DNA of 9,066 bases, taken from NCBI GenBank assembly GCA_013361595.1, contig JABFXT010000775.1:1-9066 (forward strand), in the 5' to 3' direction. Numbering within the stretch: position 1 is the first letter of the stretch; each line of letters opens with the position of its first letter. The notes beneath the pieces were generated by a model. The model saw only the letters and a list, made by a program, of their open reading frames with translations, had not been told where the DNA came from and searched no databases. The position numbers were made by a program, and so were the translations under genes. Positions 1 through 7,032 of this stretch are shown here, piece after piece. Source of the DNA: Nocardia sp. GTDB taxonomy: Bacteria > Actinomycetota > Actinomycetes > Mycobacteriales > Mycobacteriaceae.

Positions 1-1285
1 CCGGGAACTCACCGAAACTGTGCTGCGGGATGCTGTGCCGGCCGGTGACGTGCCGGTCCGGTGCGGTGTTCACGGATCCGAGGCGGCGGGGCGCCGAATC
101 GGCCGCGGCGGGATCCGCGGGAGCGGAACGGAAGCGCGCCCCGGTTTCGGAGACGACGGCGAAGGGGCCGGATTCGGGGGCGGCACCGGTGCCGGCGGGC
201 AGGCCGGCCTGTCCGGCGGAATGCCCGGCGGGCAGGGCCGGAGTGACGGGCGGTTCGATCCGGGCGGTGAGTTCCCGGGGGATCATCACGACTGCCGCCG
301 TGCCGCCGATCGCGGACGGGCGGTAACTGACGGTGAGGCCGTGTTTGCGGGCGAGCCGGCCCACGACGGCGAGCCCGAAGCGGGTGCCGTTGAGCGAGGA
401 GAGGCCCTCGGCGGCGTCGCCTTCGGCACCGGAGACGGTGAGCTGCGCCCGGTGCAGCGAGGATTCGCTCATCACCAGCCCGCTGTCCTCGATGGTCACC
501 ACCAGGCCGGCCGGGATCTCCGCCGCGTAGATGTGCACCTCGGTGGTGGGCGGGGAAAACCGGCACGCGTTGTCGACGAGTTCGGACAGCGCGTGGATGA
601 CGCCTTCGGCGGCGTGCCCGGCGATGGCGATATCGACGATCGCCCGCAACCGCACCCGCTGATAGCCGCCGACCCGGCCGATGGCCGCGCGCAGGATACG
701 TTCCATGACAATGGGTTTGGCCCAGCGCCGGCCGGTGCGCGCACCGCTGAGGATGGCGATACTGTCGGCCAGCCGCCCGGCCTGCGCGGTGGCGTGATCC
801 ATCTTCAGCAGATCGGCCAGCACCGGCTGGTCGGAGTATCGATGTTCCAGATCCTGCAGGCTCGCCAGCATGCTGGTGGTCATGGCCTGCATCCGGCCGG
901 CCGCGTTCGCCAGTGCCGCGATGGCTGCGAGGCGGCGGCGTTCACTGGTCGCGCTGATCTCCTTCTCCGCCGTCACGGCTTGTTCGGCGGCGGCGGCGCG
1001 GCGCTCGATTCGCACCAGATGGTCGAGTATTTCGCTGTTGCGGCGCTGTTCGGCGGTGAGGGCCACGCGGAAGTACACGGCCGTCGCGACCGCCGTGCAG
1101 GCCGCGACCACCGCGACCGAAATCAAGACGGCCGTGATCATCCGGTCCGCGGGTGCCACCGAGAGAATGGCGGCGGCGAGCAGTCCGATACCCACGCTGA
1201 CCGAGATCCCCAGGGCGAGCGCCGGAGCCAGCAGCTGCCGTCGGCTCATCCCCCCGGCCGAGGCCACCGGCACGGATTCGTACAT
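1..1285 (-). CDS. Membrane sensor histidine kinase-like ATPase (CvnA/conservon type), 3' end outside window
   Basis: An open frame of 428 codons runs from ATG at 1285 off the left edge, so the C-terminus is missing. Two hydrophobic segments (about residues 18-44 and 49-72) are separated by only a few polar residues, leaving no extracytoplasmic sensor domain. A charged, probably coiled-coil stretch (73-120) follows, then a DHp-like helix containing Asp163-His164. The HATPase_c domain shows an N-box (ELVDNACRFSPP, Asn239), a G1 box (EDSG, Asp267 and Gly269) and a G2 box (GTRFGLAVVG, from Gly300). Residues beyond about 342 are Ala/Pro/Gly-rich and probably disordered. The architecture resembles actinobacterial CvnA-type kinases, which often precede roadblock/LC7, DUF742 and small-GTPase genes; any such genes here would lie outside the window. 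Whether His164 is phosphorylated is unknown. The start is uncertain: Met13 is an alternative, with a G-rich run before it. Confidence 0.82.
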   Translation of the reverse strand, partial: MYESVPVASAGGMSRRQLLAPALALGISVSVGIGLLAAAILSVAPADRMITAVLISVAVVAACTAVATAVYFRVALTAEQRRNSEILDHLVRIERRAAAAEQAVTAEKEISATSERRRLAAIAALANAAGRMQAMTTSMLASLQDLEHRYSDQPVLADLLKMDHATAQAGRLADSIAILSGARTGRRWAKPIVMERILRAAIGRVGGYQRVRLRAIVDIAIAGHAAEGVIHALSELVDNACRFSPPTTEVHIYAAEIPAGLVVTIEDSGLVMSESSLHRAQLTVSGAEGDAAEGLSSLNGTRFGLAVVGRLARKHGLTVSYRPSAIGGTAAVVMIPRELTARIEPPVTPALPAGHSAGQAGLPAGTGAAPESGPFAVVSETGARFRSAPADPAAADSAPRRLGSVNTAPDRHVTGRHSIPQHSFGEFP

Positions 1286-1363
1286 AGGTCGGGTACCCCC
1301 GCTCGTGCTTGGTCGTGCCGACCCAAACCCGAGCCCGCATCCGGCACCACATCGTGCCCGTTA

Positions 1364-1406
1364 CCGAATCGTCGGACTAGAAGTGGTTTTACTCCGTCCG
1401 ATTCGG
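1364..1406. repeat. Imperfect inverted repeat between era and the sensor kinase gene
   Basis: The left arm (1364-1377) and right arm (1396-1406, GTCCGATTCGG) pair over 11 bp if three unpaired bases are allowed in the left arm. The spacer is 18 nt. It lies 112 nt past the era stop and 78 nt before the kinase start. Neither strand has a T-run after the stem, so it is not a classic intrinsic terminator. It could be an operator, a 5' UTR hairpin or a U-less terminator. The rest of the 1286-1517 gap holds no gene that I can see. Confidence 0.45.
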
Positions 1407-1417
1407 GTACGGGCCGA

Positions 1418-1423
1418 AGCATA
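1418..1423 (-). promoter_or_regulatory. Candidate -10 element (TATGCT) for the sensor kinase gene
   Basis: On the minus strand TATGCT fits the actinobacterial TANNNT pattern. There is no convincing -35 hexamer 16-18 nt upstream. If used, transcription would start near 1411, placing the inverted repeat at 1364-1406 at the very start of the mRNA. This is a weak call made from pattern alone. Confidence 0.22.
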
Positions 1424-1517
1424 TCGGTCTGGTCCAACCTCCGCCACTGGGAGAAAGGCAAACCTCAGCTGACTCTCAGTGTCGGGAACGGGTCGGCCGG
1501 TGCGCCTTCCGCGGGCC

Positions 1518-2432
1518 TCAGAAACCCAGTTTGCCCAGCTGTTTGGGGTCGCGCTGCCAGTCCTTGGCCACCTTCACGTGCAGATGCAGATAGATGCGGC
1601 TGCCGAGAATGTGCTCGATCTGTTTGCGCGCATTCGTCCCGACCTCTTTGAGCCGAGCGCCCCCCTTGCCGATGATGATCGCCTTCTGGCTCGGCCGCTC
1701 GACGTACAGCAGCGCGTGCACGTCCAGCATGTCCTCGTTCTCCTCGCGCGGAAGAACTTCTTCGATCACCACCGCCAGCGAATGCGGCAGTTCGTCGCGG
1801 ACCCCCTCCAGCGCCGCCTCCCGGATGAGCTCGGCCATCAGGGTTTCCTCGGGCTCGTCGGTGAGCTCCCCGTCGGGATAGAACGCCGGACCCGGCGGCA
1901 TCTGGGAAGCGATCACATCGACGAGGACCTCGATCTGCTCCCCCTTGGTGGCCGAAACCGGAACCACCTCGGTTTCGGGCCCGAGCAGTTCGGAGACCGC
2001 CATCAACTGGCGGGCAATCTGGTCCCGGCTCACCTTGTCGATCTTGGTGACCACACCCAGCAGCGTGGTCTTGGGTGCCATCTGCCGGACCTGCTGCACG
2101 ATCCAGCGGTCCCCCGGCCCGATCTTCTCGTCCGCCGGGATACACAGCGCGATCACATCCACCTCGGAGTACGTATCGCGCACCAGATCGTTGAGCCGCT
2201 GACCGAGCAGCGTCCGGGGCCGGTGCAGACCCGGGGTATCGACCAGGATCAATTGGGTGTGCTCGCGGTGCACGATGCCGCGGATCGTGTGCCGGGTGGT
2301 CTGCGGGCGCGAACTCGTGATCGCGATCTTCGCACCCACCAGCGCGTTGGTCAGCGTCGATTTACCGGTATTGGGCCGGCCGACGAAACAGACGAAACCG
2401 GAACGGAACTCGCCCTCGGCGGGATCAGGCAT
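1518..2432 (-). CDS. era: GTPase Era
   Basis: Era is a GTPase that binds 16S rRNA near its 3' end and acts as a checkpoint in 30S subunit assembly. The 304-residue length is typical. G1 is GRPNTGKS (18-25), G3 is DTPG (65-68), G4 is TKID (129-132) and G5 is SAT (160-162). A C-terminal KH domain carries IIGKGG (253-258), the RNA-binding loop. The start at 2432 was chosen because GAGG (2439-2442) sits 6 nt upstream and family N-termini begin about 15 residues before G1. An in-frame ATG at 2444 is possible but would have no clear ribosome binding site. The gene overlaps the upstream deaminase-like gene by 8 bp (2425-2432), which suggests translational coupling. Asn21-Thr22 in the P-loop replaces the commoner Asn-Val/Ala and looks harmless. 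Confidence 0.97.
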   Translation of the reverse strand: MPDPAEGEFRSGFVCFVGRPNTGKSTLTNALVGAKIAITSSRPQTTRHTIRGIVHREHTQLILVDTPGLHRPRTLLGQRLNDLVRDTYSEVDVIALCIPADEKIGPGDRWIVQQVRQMAPKTTLLGVVTKIDKVSRDQIARQLMAVSELLGPETEVVPVSATKGEQIEVLVDVIASQMPPGPAFYPDGELTDEPEETLMAELIREAALEGVRDELPHSLAVVIEEVLPREENEDMLDVHALLYVERPSQKAIIIGKGGARLKEVGTNARKQIEHILGSRIYLHLHVKVAKDWQRDPKQLGKLGF

Positions 2433-2775
2433 CGGTCGCCTCATAGCCCTCGGCGATATCGAACACCGCGCCGGACGCGTCGGCGAAGATGATCTTCGCG
2501 CCCGCGGCGACCTCCCGCACCGCGGCCACTCCGGCATCCGCGAACTTCCCACCGATCACCACCGCGGCCTCGAAACCCTCCGCACCACTGGAGATCGCGG
2601 CCGCCACCGCCGACTGCAGAGCCGTCAGCCGCAGGGCCTGCAACGCGACCTCCCCGGCAGCATAGGTACGGCCGTCGGTATCGCGGATCGCCGCGCCCGC
2701 CGACCCACCCGTCCGACCGAGCGCGCCCCGGGCGAGCACCAGCAACTTGTTGTCCTCGGCATCCAGCTCACTCAT
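2425..2775 (-). CDS. Cytidine-deaminase-fold protein lacking catalytic residues
   Basis: This 116-residue protein corresponds by size and position (CBS protein, then this, then era) to a conserved actinobacterial protein often labelled cytidine deaminase. It can be aligned by eye with Bacillus-type Cdd: [15 protein letters not shown] matches the strand and loop before the active site, and the end ([12 protein letters not shown]) matches the last strand. The zinc and proton-shuttle motif CAER is replaced by TALQ (51-54). The PCxxC zinc motif is absent from the matching region (about 78-90). The protein has no cysteine and no histidine at all. A deaminase reaction is therefore unlikely; ligand binding or a structural role is possible. 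The ATG at 2775 has a strong ribosome binding site, GAGGGAG at 2782-2788, 6 nt upstream. It overlaps the preceding gene by 8 bp and era by 8 bp. Confidence 0.9.
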   Translation of the reverse strand: MSELDAEDNKLLVLARGALGRTGGSAGAAIRDTDGRTYAAGEVALQALRLTALQSAVAAAISSGAEGFEAAVVIGGKFADAGVAAVREVAAGAKIIFADASGAVFDIAEGYEATDA

Positions 2776-4099
2776 CGCCTGCTCCCTCGTCCTGCCGGGT
2801 GGACGGGTGTTCCCGCTCCGATCCCGGATCGGTATCCGTATTCTGCTCGGGTGCCCGGCCCACCACGACGGTGTGCACCCGGACCCGCCCCCGCGCGTCG
2901 GCACCGCCCTCGCCGCGCAACTCCAGACCGTGCGCGACCACCTCGGCACCCGGCAGCGGCACCCGCCCCAGCTCGTGTGCGAGCAGCCCACCGACGGTGT
3001 CGACCTCCTCCTCGTCGATCGGCAGTCCGTACAGGTCGCCCAGATCGGCGATCGGTAAGCGCGCCGATACCCGGTACCGGCCGGGTTCGATCTCCTCGAT
3101 CGGTGGCGTCTCATCGGTGTCGTATTCGTCGGCGATCTCACCGACGATCTCCTCGAGCACATCCTCGATGGTCACCAGACCGGCGATCCCGCCGTACTCG
3201 TCCACCAGCAGCGCCATATGGTTGCGCCGCCGCTGCATCTCGTCGAGCAGATCGTCGAGCGGTTTGGAATCGGGCATGAACACCGCGTCGCGCATGACCT
3301 CGCGCACCCGGACACTGCGCCCGCGATCGGCGTAGGGCACCAGATCCTTCAGGTAGACGACGCCGAGAATATCGTCGACGTTCTCGCCGATCACCGGGAT
3401 CCGGGAATGCCCGCTGCGTACGGCCAGCGACATCGCCTGCGCCACCGATTTATCGGTCTCGATCCACACCATCTCGGTCCGCGGCACCATCACCGCGCGG
3501 GCCGCGGTATCCCCGAGCTCGAACACCGACTGGATCATCCGGCGCTCGTCGTCGGCGACCACCCCGCGCTCACGCGCCATATCGACCACTTCGCGCAATT
3601 CGATCTCCGAGGCGAACGGGCCGTTACGGAAGCCCTTACCCGGGGTGATCGCGTTACCGAGCAGAATCAGCAGCCGGCTCACCGGCCCCAGCAGGGCACC
3701 GATGAACTGCAGCGGCAACCCCGCGGCCAGCGCGATCGTGTACGCGTGCTGCCGGCCCAGGGTACGCGGCCCGACCCCGATCACCACATAGGAGACCAGC
3801 ACCATCACCACCGCTGTCACCAGCAGGGCCCAGCCGCTGTCCATGAAACTACTCAGCGCGGCGGCCAGCAGCACGGTCGCGGTGATCTCGCACAGGATGC
3901 GCAACAGCACCATGAGATTGACGTACCGGGGGCGGTCGTCCACGATCCGGCCCAGCCGCACCGCACCGGGCCGGTCGCTGCGCGCCATATCGTCGAGCCG
4001 GGCCGGTGACAGGGTGTTCAACGCCGAATCCACCGCGGCGAAGACACCACCGACAGCAGCGAGCAAAACGGCGACCGACAGCAGGGTCATCTCGTTCAC
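2768..4099 (-). CDS. CNNM/CBS-domain membrane protein (HlyC/CorC family transporter-like)
   Basis: The 443-residue protein has the standard order of this family. A DUF21/CNNM membrane domain has hydrophobic stretches near residues 5-25, 61-83, 88-110 and 120-148, then a tandem CBS pair. CBS1 spans about 205-260 (MVPRTEM at 204-210, SGHSRIPV at 229-236). CBS2 spans about 268-325 ([12 protein letters not shown] at 293-304, [13 protein letters not shown] at 310-322). A CorC_HlyC domain follows at about 335-412 (VDTVGGLL). The tail is acidic and polar. Relatives are implicated in magnesium or cobalt efflux and may bind Mg-ATP in the CBS pair; the substrate cannot be read from sequence. The gene starts at GTG 4099 inside the ybeY stop (4-bp GTGA overlap), which suggests coupling. 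ATG 4090 is an alternative start. The strongly conserved position between ybeY and era is known for this family, but the functional link is not. Confidence 0.94.
   Translation of the reverse strand: MNEMTLLSVAVLLAAVGGVFAAVDSALNTLSPARLDDMARSDRPGAVRLGRIVDDRPRYVNLMVLLRILCEITATVLLAAALSSFMDSGWALLVTAVVMVLVSYVVIGVGPRTLGRQHAYTIALAAGLPLQFIGALLGPVSRLLILLGNAITPGKGFRNGPFASEIELREVVDMARERGVVADDERRMIQSVFELGDTAARAVMVPRTEMVWIETDKSVAQAMSLAVRSGHSRIPVIGENVDDILGVVYLKDLVPYADRGRSVRVREVMRDAVFMPDSKPLDDLLDEMQRRRNHMALLVDEYGGIAGLVTIEDVLEEIVGEIADEYDTDETPPIEEIEPGRYRVSARLPIADLGDLYGLPIDEEEVDTVGGLLAHELGRVPLPGAEVVAHGLELRGEGGADARGRVRVHTVVVGRAPEQNTDTDPGSEREHPSTRQDEGAGDE
2782..2788 (-). promoter_or_regulatory. Ribosome binding site of the deaminase-like gene
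   Basis: GAGGGAG on the minus strand lies 6 nt before ATG 2775 and inside the 3' end of the CBS-protein gene. It fixes the start of the small deaminase-like gene, whose reading frame otherwise continues upstream as a meaningless extension to 3162. Confidence 0.7.
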
Positions 4100-4665
4100 G
4101 CGTGTGCGTCACCCGGCCAGGAGCGATTGTCCTCCGGTGCCGCGAAACCTGTTTTGCCCAGCAGCCGGGCGTCCCGGGCGGCCAGTTCGGCCCGCCGCTG
4201 CTCCTCCCGCAGTTCCTCGTACCACTGTTCGAGCAACCGGCCCTGCAGGGCGAACATCTCCTTCTCCTCGGCCGGTTCCGCATGGTCGTATCCGAGCAGA
4301 TGCAGCACTCCGTGCACCGTGAGCAGGGCGAGTTCGTGATCGAGCGAATGACCGGCCTTGGCGGCCTGGTCCAGTGCGAATTCCGGACAGAGCACGATAT
4401 CGCCCAGCATCGACGGACCCGGTTCGGGACTGTCCGGCCGGCCACCCGGTTCGAGCTCGTCCATCGGAAACGACATCACATCGGTCGGACCGGGCAGATC
4501 CATCCAGCGCATATGCAGATCGCTCATGGTGTCGAGATCCACCAGCACCATGGACAGTTCGGCAGCCGGGTGCACGTCCATCCGGTCGATCACGAACCGG
4601 GCGACATCCACCAGGTCTTCTTCGGGCACTTCCATGCCCGACTCGTTGGCGATCTCGATACTCAC
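4096..4665 (-). CDS. ybeY: Endoribonuclease YbeY (rRNA maturation factor)
   Basis: YbeY is a single-domain metal-dependent RNase required for 16S rRNA 3'-end maturation and 70S quality control in many bacteria. The diagnostic zinc motif [11 protein letters not shown] (H3xH5xH) supplies His118, His122 and His128. The conserved stretch [15 protein letters not shown] (56-70) and the [10 protein letters not shown] motif (86-95) are intact. At 189 residues it has a charged C-terminal extension of roughly 30-40 residues after the core, as in mycobacterial homologues. The GTG at 4665 is chosen because the product begins [10 protein letters not shown], the family N-terminus; its ribosome binding site is weak. 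It is 77 nt downstream of phoH and overlaps the next gene by 4 bp. PhoH and YbeY are neighbours in many bacteria and probably share an RNA-metabolism role. Confidence 0.97.
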   Translation of the reverse strand: MSIEIANESGMEVPEEDLVDVARFVIDRMDVHPAAELSMVLVDLDTMSDLHMRWMDLPGPTDVMSFPMDELEPGGRPDSPEPGPSMLGDIVLCPEFALDQAAKAGHSLDHELALLTVHGVLHLLGYDHAEPAEEKEMFALQGRLLEQWYEELREEQRRAELAARDARLLGKTGFAAPEDNRSWPGDAHA

Positions 4666-4707
4666 CTGGTCAGCCTAATGGGTCCCCCCGGACACAGCCC
4701 ATCCACA

Positions 4708-4736
4708 CTCCGCGCCCGGCCGCGCCGAACGCGGAG
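4708..4736. repeat. Hairpin in the phoH-ybeY gap
   Basis: CTCCGCG (4708-4714) and CGCGGAG (4730-4736) form a perfect 7-bp stem with a 15-nt GC-rich loop, starting 6 nt after the phoH stop codon. There is no T-run. It could be a weak terminator or attenuator, or an mRNA stabiliser separating phoH from ybeY expression. At this GC content such stems occur by chance fairly often. Confidence 0.35.
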
Positions 4737-4742
4737 CCGCCG

Positions 4743-6917
4743 TTATTGCCGTGCCGTCCGGCTCGCCGCCCGCCGCTGTGCCCGGTTCCCGGACATATGG
4801 GGCGGGCCCACCGGCGGTCTGGCCTCGGCCTCGAACTTCTCGTACGCGTCGACGATATCGGAGACCAACCGGTGCCGGACCACATCGCTGCTGGTGAGCT
4901 GGGCGAAATGGATATCGTCGATACCGGTGAGAATCTCCGAGGCCGCGCGCAACCCGGACCGCGCACCGTGCGGCAGGTCCACCTGGGTGACATCGCCGGT
5001 CACCACGATCTTCGAGCCGAACCCGAGCCGGGTCAGGAACATCTTCATCTGCTCGGCGGTCGTGTTCTGCGCCTCGTCGAGACTGATGAACGAATCGTTG
5101 AGCGTGTTGTGGGTGAGCAGGAAATCCTCGGTCACGTACAAGGAATCCTGCGCGGCGACCTGGATACAGACCGCTTCCTCGGTTCCGGCGGGCTCGATAC
5201 GATCGATGAAGCGCATGGGCCTGCCGCCACCGGCCGAATACTTCGCCGCCTTACGCGCGAGGCGGAATGGTTCGATCCCGGCGGGTAGCCGGATATCGAC
5301 GGTATGGGCATCGTGCCGGTGCAACACCGGTCGACCTTTGGTCCGTCCCGGCGTGCGATTTGCAAGCGGCTTCGTCCGTGTGTACGCGATACCACCCAGG
5401 GATCGCACCAGGAACACAATATCGTCGCGGAGCCGATCCGAGACCGTGGAGAACTGGATACGGCAAGTACGTCCCTCCCGCACAACCAGGCCTCCGTCGG
5501 AGTCCAAAAGGCCCTGGAGCACCCCGAGGCGCACGGAGGTTTCATTGTTCAGGTAGAGCTCGGGTACGAATTTCGTACTCGACCGCGTGCCCGCGAGCCC
5601 GAGCCGACGCGCAACACCGGTGATCGGGTTCTCCAGTGTCACGACTTCGCCCGGCTGCCGGTCCCGTTTCAATACGTAATCGACCCGCGAGGTTCGCCGG
5701 ACCGCGATACCGGGCACCGCCTCCACCAGCATCTCGACCAGTTCTGGATCCTCGGTGGAGAATGCGGGTGTCGTGCTACCGGTCAGGCATCCGTCGCCCA
5801 GCAGGAGCCCCAAGGCGTACGGGTCCATCGGCACCGGACGAGCCGGGAGAAAGACCGGGGCGCTGAGCAGCGGGAGCTCATAACGGTGGTAGTGCGCAGC
5901 GCGAAGGTTGCCGACCATCTCCTGCGTCTCCAGTACCCGCGGAGGCTTGTTCCGGCGCCGATCGTCTCGCGTGTACACCGACCACAGATGATCTGCGGAC
6001 GCGAGCGTCGACGCACCATCCTGCGTACGGACCCGATAGATCTCCTTCGGACCCTGCGGGAACACTCCCAGCACAGGGGTGGGGCGGCCGTCCGAACCGA
6101 TGACGAGATCGCCGACCTCCAGATCGCCGATCGGCCGGAAACCCTCCGGAGTCAGCACCTTGGTGAAGAGCGGCTGGGCACGACCACGCATGTACGCCAG
6201 CGGCGCGACCTCGATGACCCCGGCCGCCATCAGCTTGGGAATGGCCTCCGGATCCATCATGTCGTGCAACGCGTCGTAGAGCGGCCGCAGATACGGGTCG
6301 ATCTTCTCGTTGAGGGTGCCGGGCAGGAACCCCAGCCGCTCCCCCGCCTCTACCGCGGGACGCGTGAGGATGATCCGGTTGACCTGTTTGGTCTGCAGTG
6401 CCTGCACCGCCTTGGCCATGGCGAGATAGGTCTTACCGGTACCGGCCGGACCGATACCGAAAACGATCGTGCTCTCGTCGATGGCATCGACATAGCGCTT
6501 CTGATTGAGCGTTTTCGGGCGGATCGTCTTACCCCGCCGCGAGAGGATGTCCAGGCTCAGCACCTCCGCGGGAGCTTCCGAACTCCCCTCGGTGAGCATC
6601 GACACGGTATGCCGCACCGCCTCGGGGGTGATCACCCGGTTGCGGCCGGTCAGCGCGGCCAGTTGCTCGACGACCCGCTCCGCCAGCGCCACCTCCCCCG
6701 CCGCCCCGGTGAGGGTGACCAGATTGCCACGCACATGGATATCCGCGGCGAGCAGACTCTCCAGTTCACGGAGGTTCTCGTCGGCGGAGCCCAGGAACGG
6801 GAAAACCGATTCGGGAGCGAGCTCGATGCTGGAACGAACGGTGCGTGCCGCGGGCCCCGAGGCCCCGACCCCGGCCGCGGAGGGGTCCTGATCGCCGATA
6901 TCGCCTTGTGATCGCAC
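4743..6917 (-). CDS. phoH: PhoH-family P-loop ATPase, interrupted by an intein
   Basis: From GTG 6917 the precursor has 724 residues. Removing the intein (247-604) leaves a 366-residue PhoH, the normal actinobacterial size. The extein has an N-terminal possible KH-like region, Walker A GPAGTGKT (156-163), the PhoH signature LTRPAVEAGERLGFLPG (184-200), Walker B LDEAQ (613-617), TGD (640-642) and RSGLR (653-657). PhoH proteins are ATPases related to superfamily 1 helicases and are linked to RNA metabolism; the exact substrate is not settled. The frame continues upstream to GTG 7073, but those 52 codons resemble no PhoH N-terminus and include a rare TTA codon, so I place the start at 6917, where VRSQGDIG begins. 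Its ribosome binding site is weak, so the start is uncertain. Walker B reads FISLDEAQ, with Ser where relatives have Ile or Val. Confidence 0.95.
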   Translation of the reverse strand: MRSQGDIGDQDPSAAGVGASGPAARTVRSSIELAPESVFPFLGSADENLRELESLLAADIHVRGNLVTLTGAAGEVALAERVVEQLAALTGRNRVITPEAVRHTVSMLTEGSSEAPAEVLSLDILSRRGKTIRPKTLNQKRYVDAIDESTIVFGIGPAGTGKTYLAMAKAVQALQTKQVNRIILTRPAVEAGERLGFLPGTLNEKIDPYLRPLYDALHDMMDPEAIPKLMAAGVIEVAPLAYMRGRAQPLFTKVLTPEGFRPIGDLEVGDLVIGSDGRPTPVLGVFPQGPKEIYRVRTQDGASTLASADHLWSVYTRDDRRRNKPPRVLETQEMVGNLRAAHYHRYELPLLSAPVFLPARPVPMDPYALGLLLGDGCLTGSTTPAFSTEDPELVEMLVEAVPGIAVRRTSRVDYVLKRDRQPGEVVTLENPITGVARRLGLAGTRSSTKFVPELYLNNETSVRLGVLQGLLDSDGGLVVREGRTCRIQFSTVSDRLRDDIVFLVRSLGGIAYTRTKPLANRTPGRTKGRPVLHRHDAHTVDIRLPAGIEPFRLARKAAKYSAGGGRPMRFIDRIEPAGTEEAVCIQVAAQDSLYVTEDFLLTHNTLNDSFISLDEAQNTTAEQMKMFLTRLGFGSKIVVTGDVTQVDLPHGARSGLRAASEILTGIDDIHFAQLTSSDVVRHRLVSDIVDAYEKFEAEARPPVGPPHMSGNRAQRRAASRTARQ
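5106..6179 (-). mobile_element. Class 3 intein with LAGLIDADG homing endonuclease, inside PhoH
   Basis: The 358-residue intein (precursor residues 247-604) lies between MRGR and TLNDSF, which are contiguous in ordinary PhoH. Block A starts AQPLFTKVLTPEGF, so residue 1 is Ala and cannot be the usual nucleophile. Block B reads SADHLW, with His310 and Trp312 at B:12. Block F reads AVCIQV, with Cys584 at F:4, where most inteins have Asp. Block G ends THN: Thr602 (G:5), His603, Asn604. The +1 extein residue is Thr605. Trp, Cys and Thr form the triplet that defines class 3 inteins, in which the F:4 cysteine attacks the N-terminal junction. Endonuclease motifs are ALGLLLGDG (368-376, Asp375) and LQGLLDSDG (467-475, Asp474), both with the acidic residue intact. 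The GC content is near that of the extein (about 63% against 64% in sampled stretches), so there is no sign of very recent arrival. Residue 1 and the last Asn are fixed by comparison with intein-less PhoH. Confidence 0.93.
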
Positions 6918-7003
6918 GTAGTCGCTATGGCCTGCTTTCCGGTCTCGGAGCTGCGGTGACGCGCCGCTGGTGGAACTGGTCGCGAACGGGAGTCGCTGCC
7001 CAG

Positions 7004-7032
7004 AGTCTAACTCCCGGTCCCGACACGTCCCA
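7004..7032 (-). promoter_or_regulatory. Candidate promoter for phoH
   Basis: On the minus strand TGGGAC (7027-7032) and TAGACT (7004-7009) are separated by 17 nt. This resembles a housekeeping sigma-factor promoter, with a good TANNNT -10 and a poor -35. It lies in the 174-nt gap (6918-7091) between rsmE and the proposed phoH start. It would give a leader of roughly 80 nt. The rest of the gap shows no gene. The call rests on pattern only. Confidence 0.33.

Noticed and set aside
20..1651. Long plus-strand open frame (543 codons) opposite the kinase gene
   Set aside because: It is Gly/Arg/His-rich with no recognisable domain and lies antisense to a kinase with clear N- and G-boxes, running into the era 3' end. 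Such frames are common opposite GC-rich genes.
2433..2552. N-terminal extension of era to 2552
   Set aside because: The extra 40 codons overlap the deaminase-like gene out of frame and are Arg/Ser/Pro-rich; a good ribosome binding site precedes ATG 2432.
1479..3279. Overlapping plus-strand open frames opposite era, the deaminase-like gene and the CBS-protein gene
   Set aside because: They are antisense to well-recognised genes and have an artefact-like composition.
4681..4694. Short GTCC-C-run-GGAC dyad upstream of ybeY
   Set aside because: The stem is 4 bp with a homopolymer loop, too small to support a terminator or riboswitch.
5304..6911. Plus-strand open frame of 535 codons opposite phoH
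   Set aside because: The product is Arg/His/Gln-rich and without motifs; the minus strand encodes PhoH and the intein with all catalytic residues.
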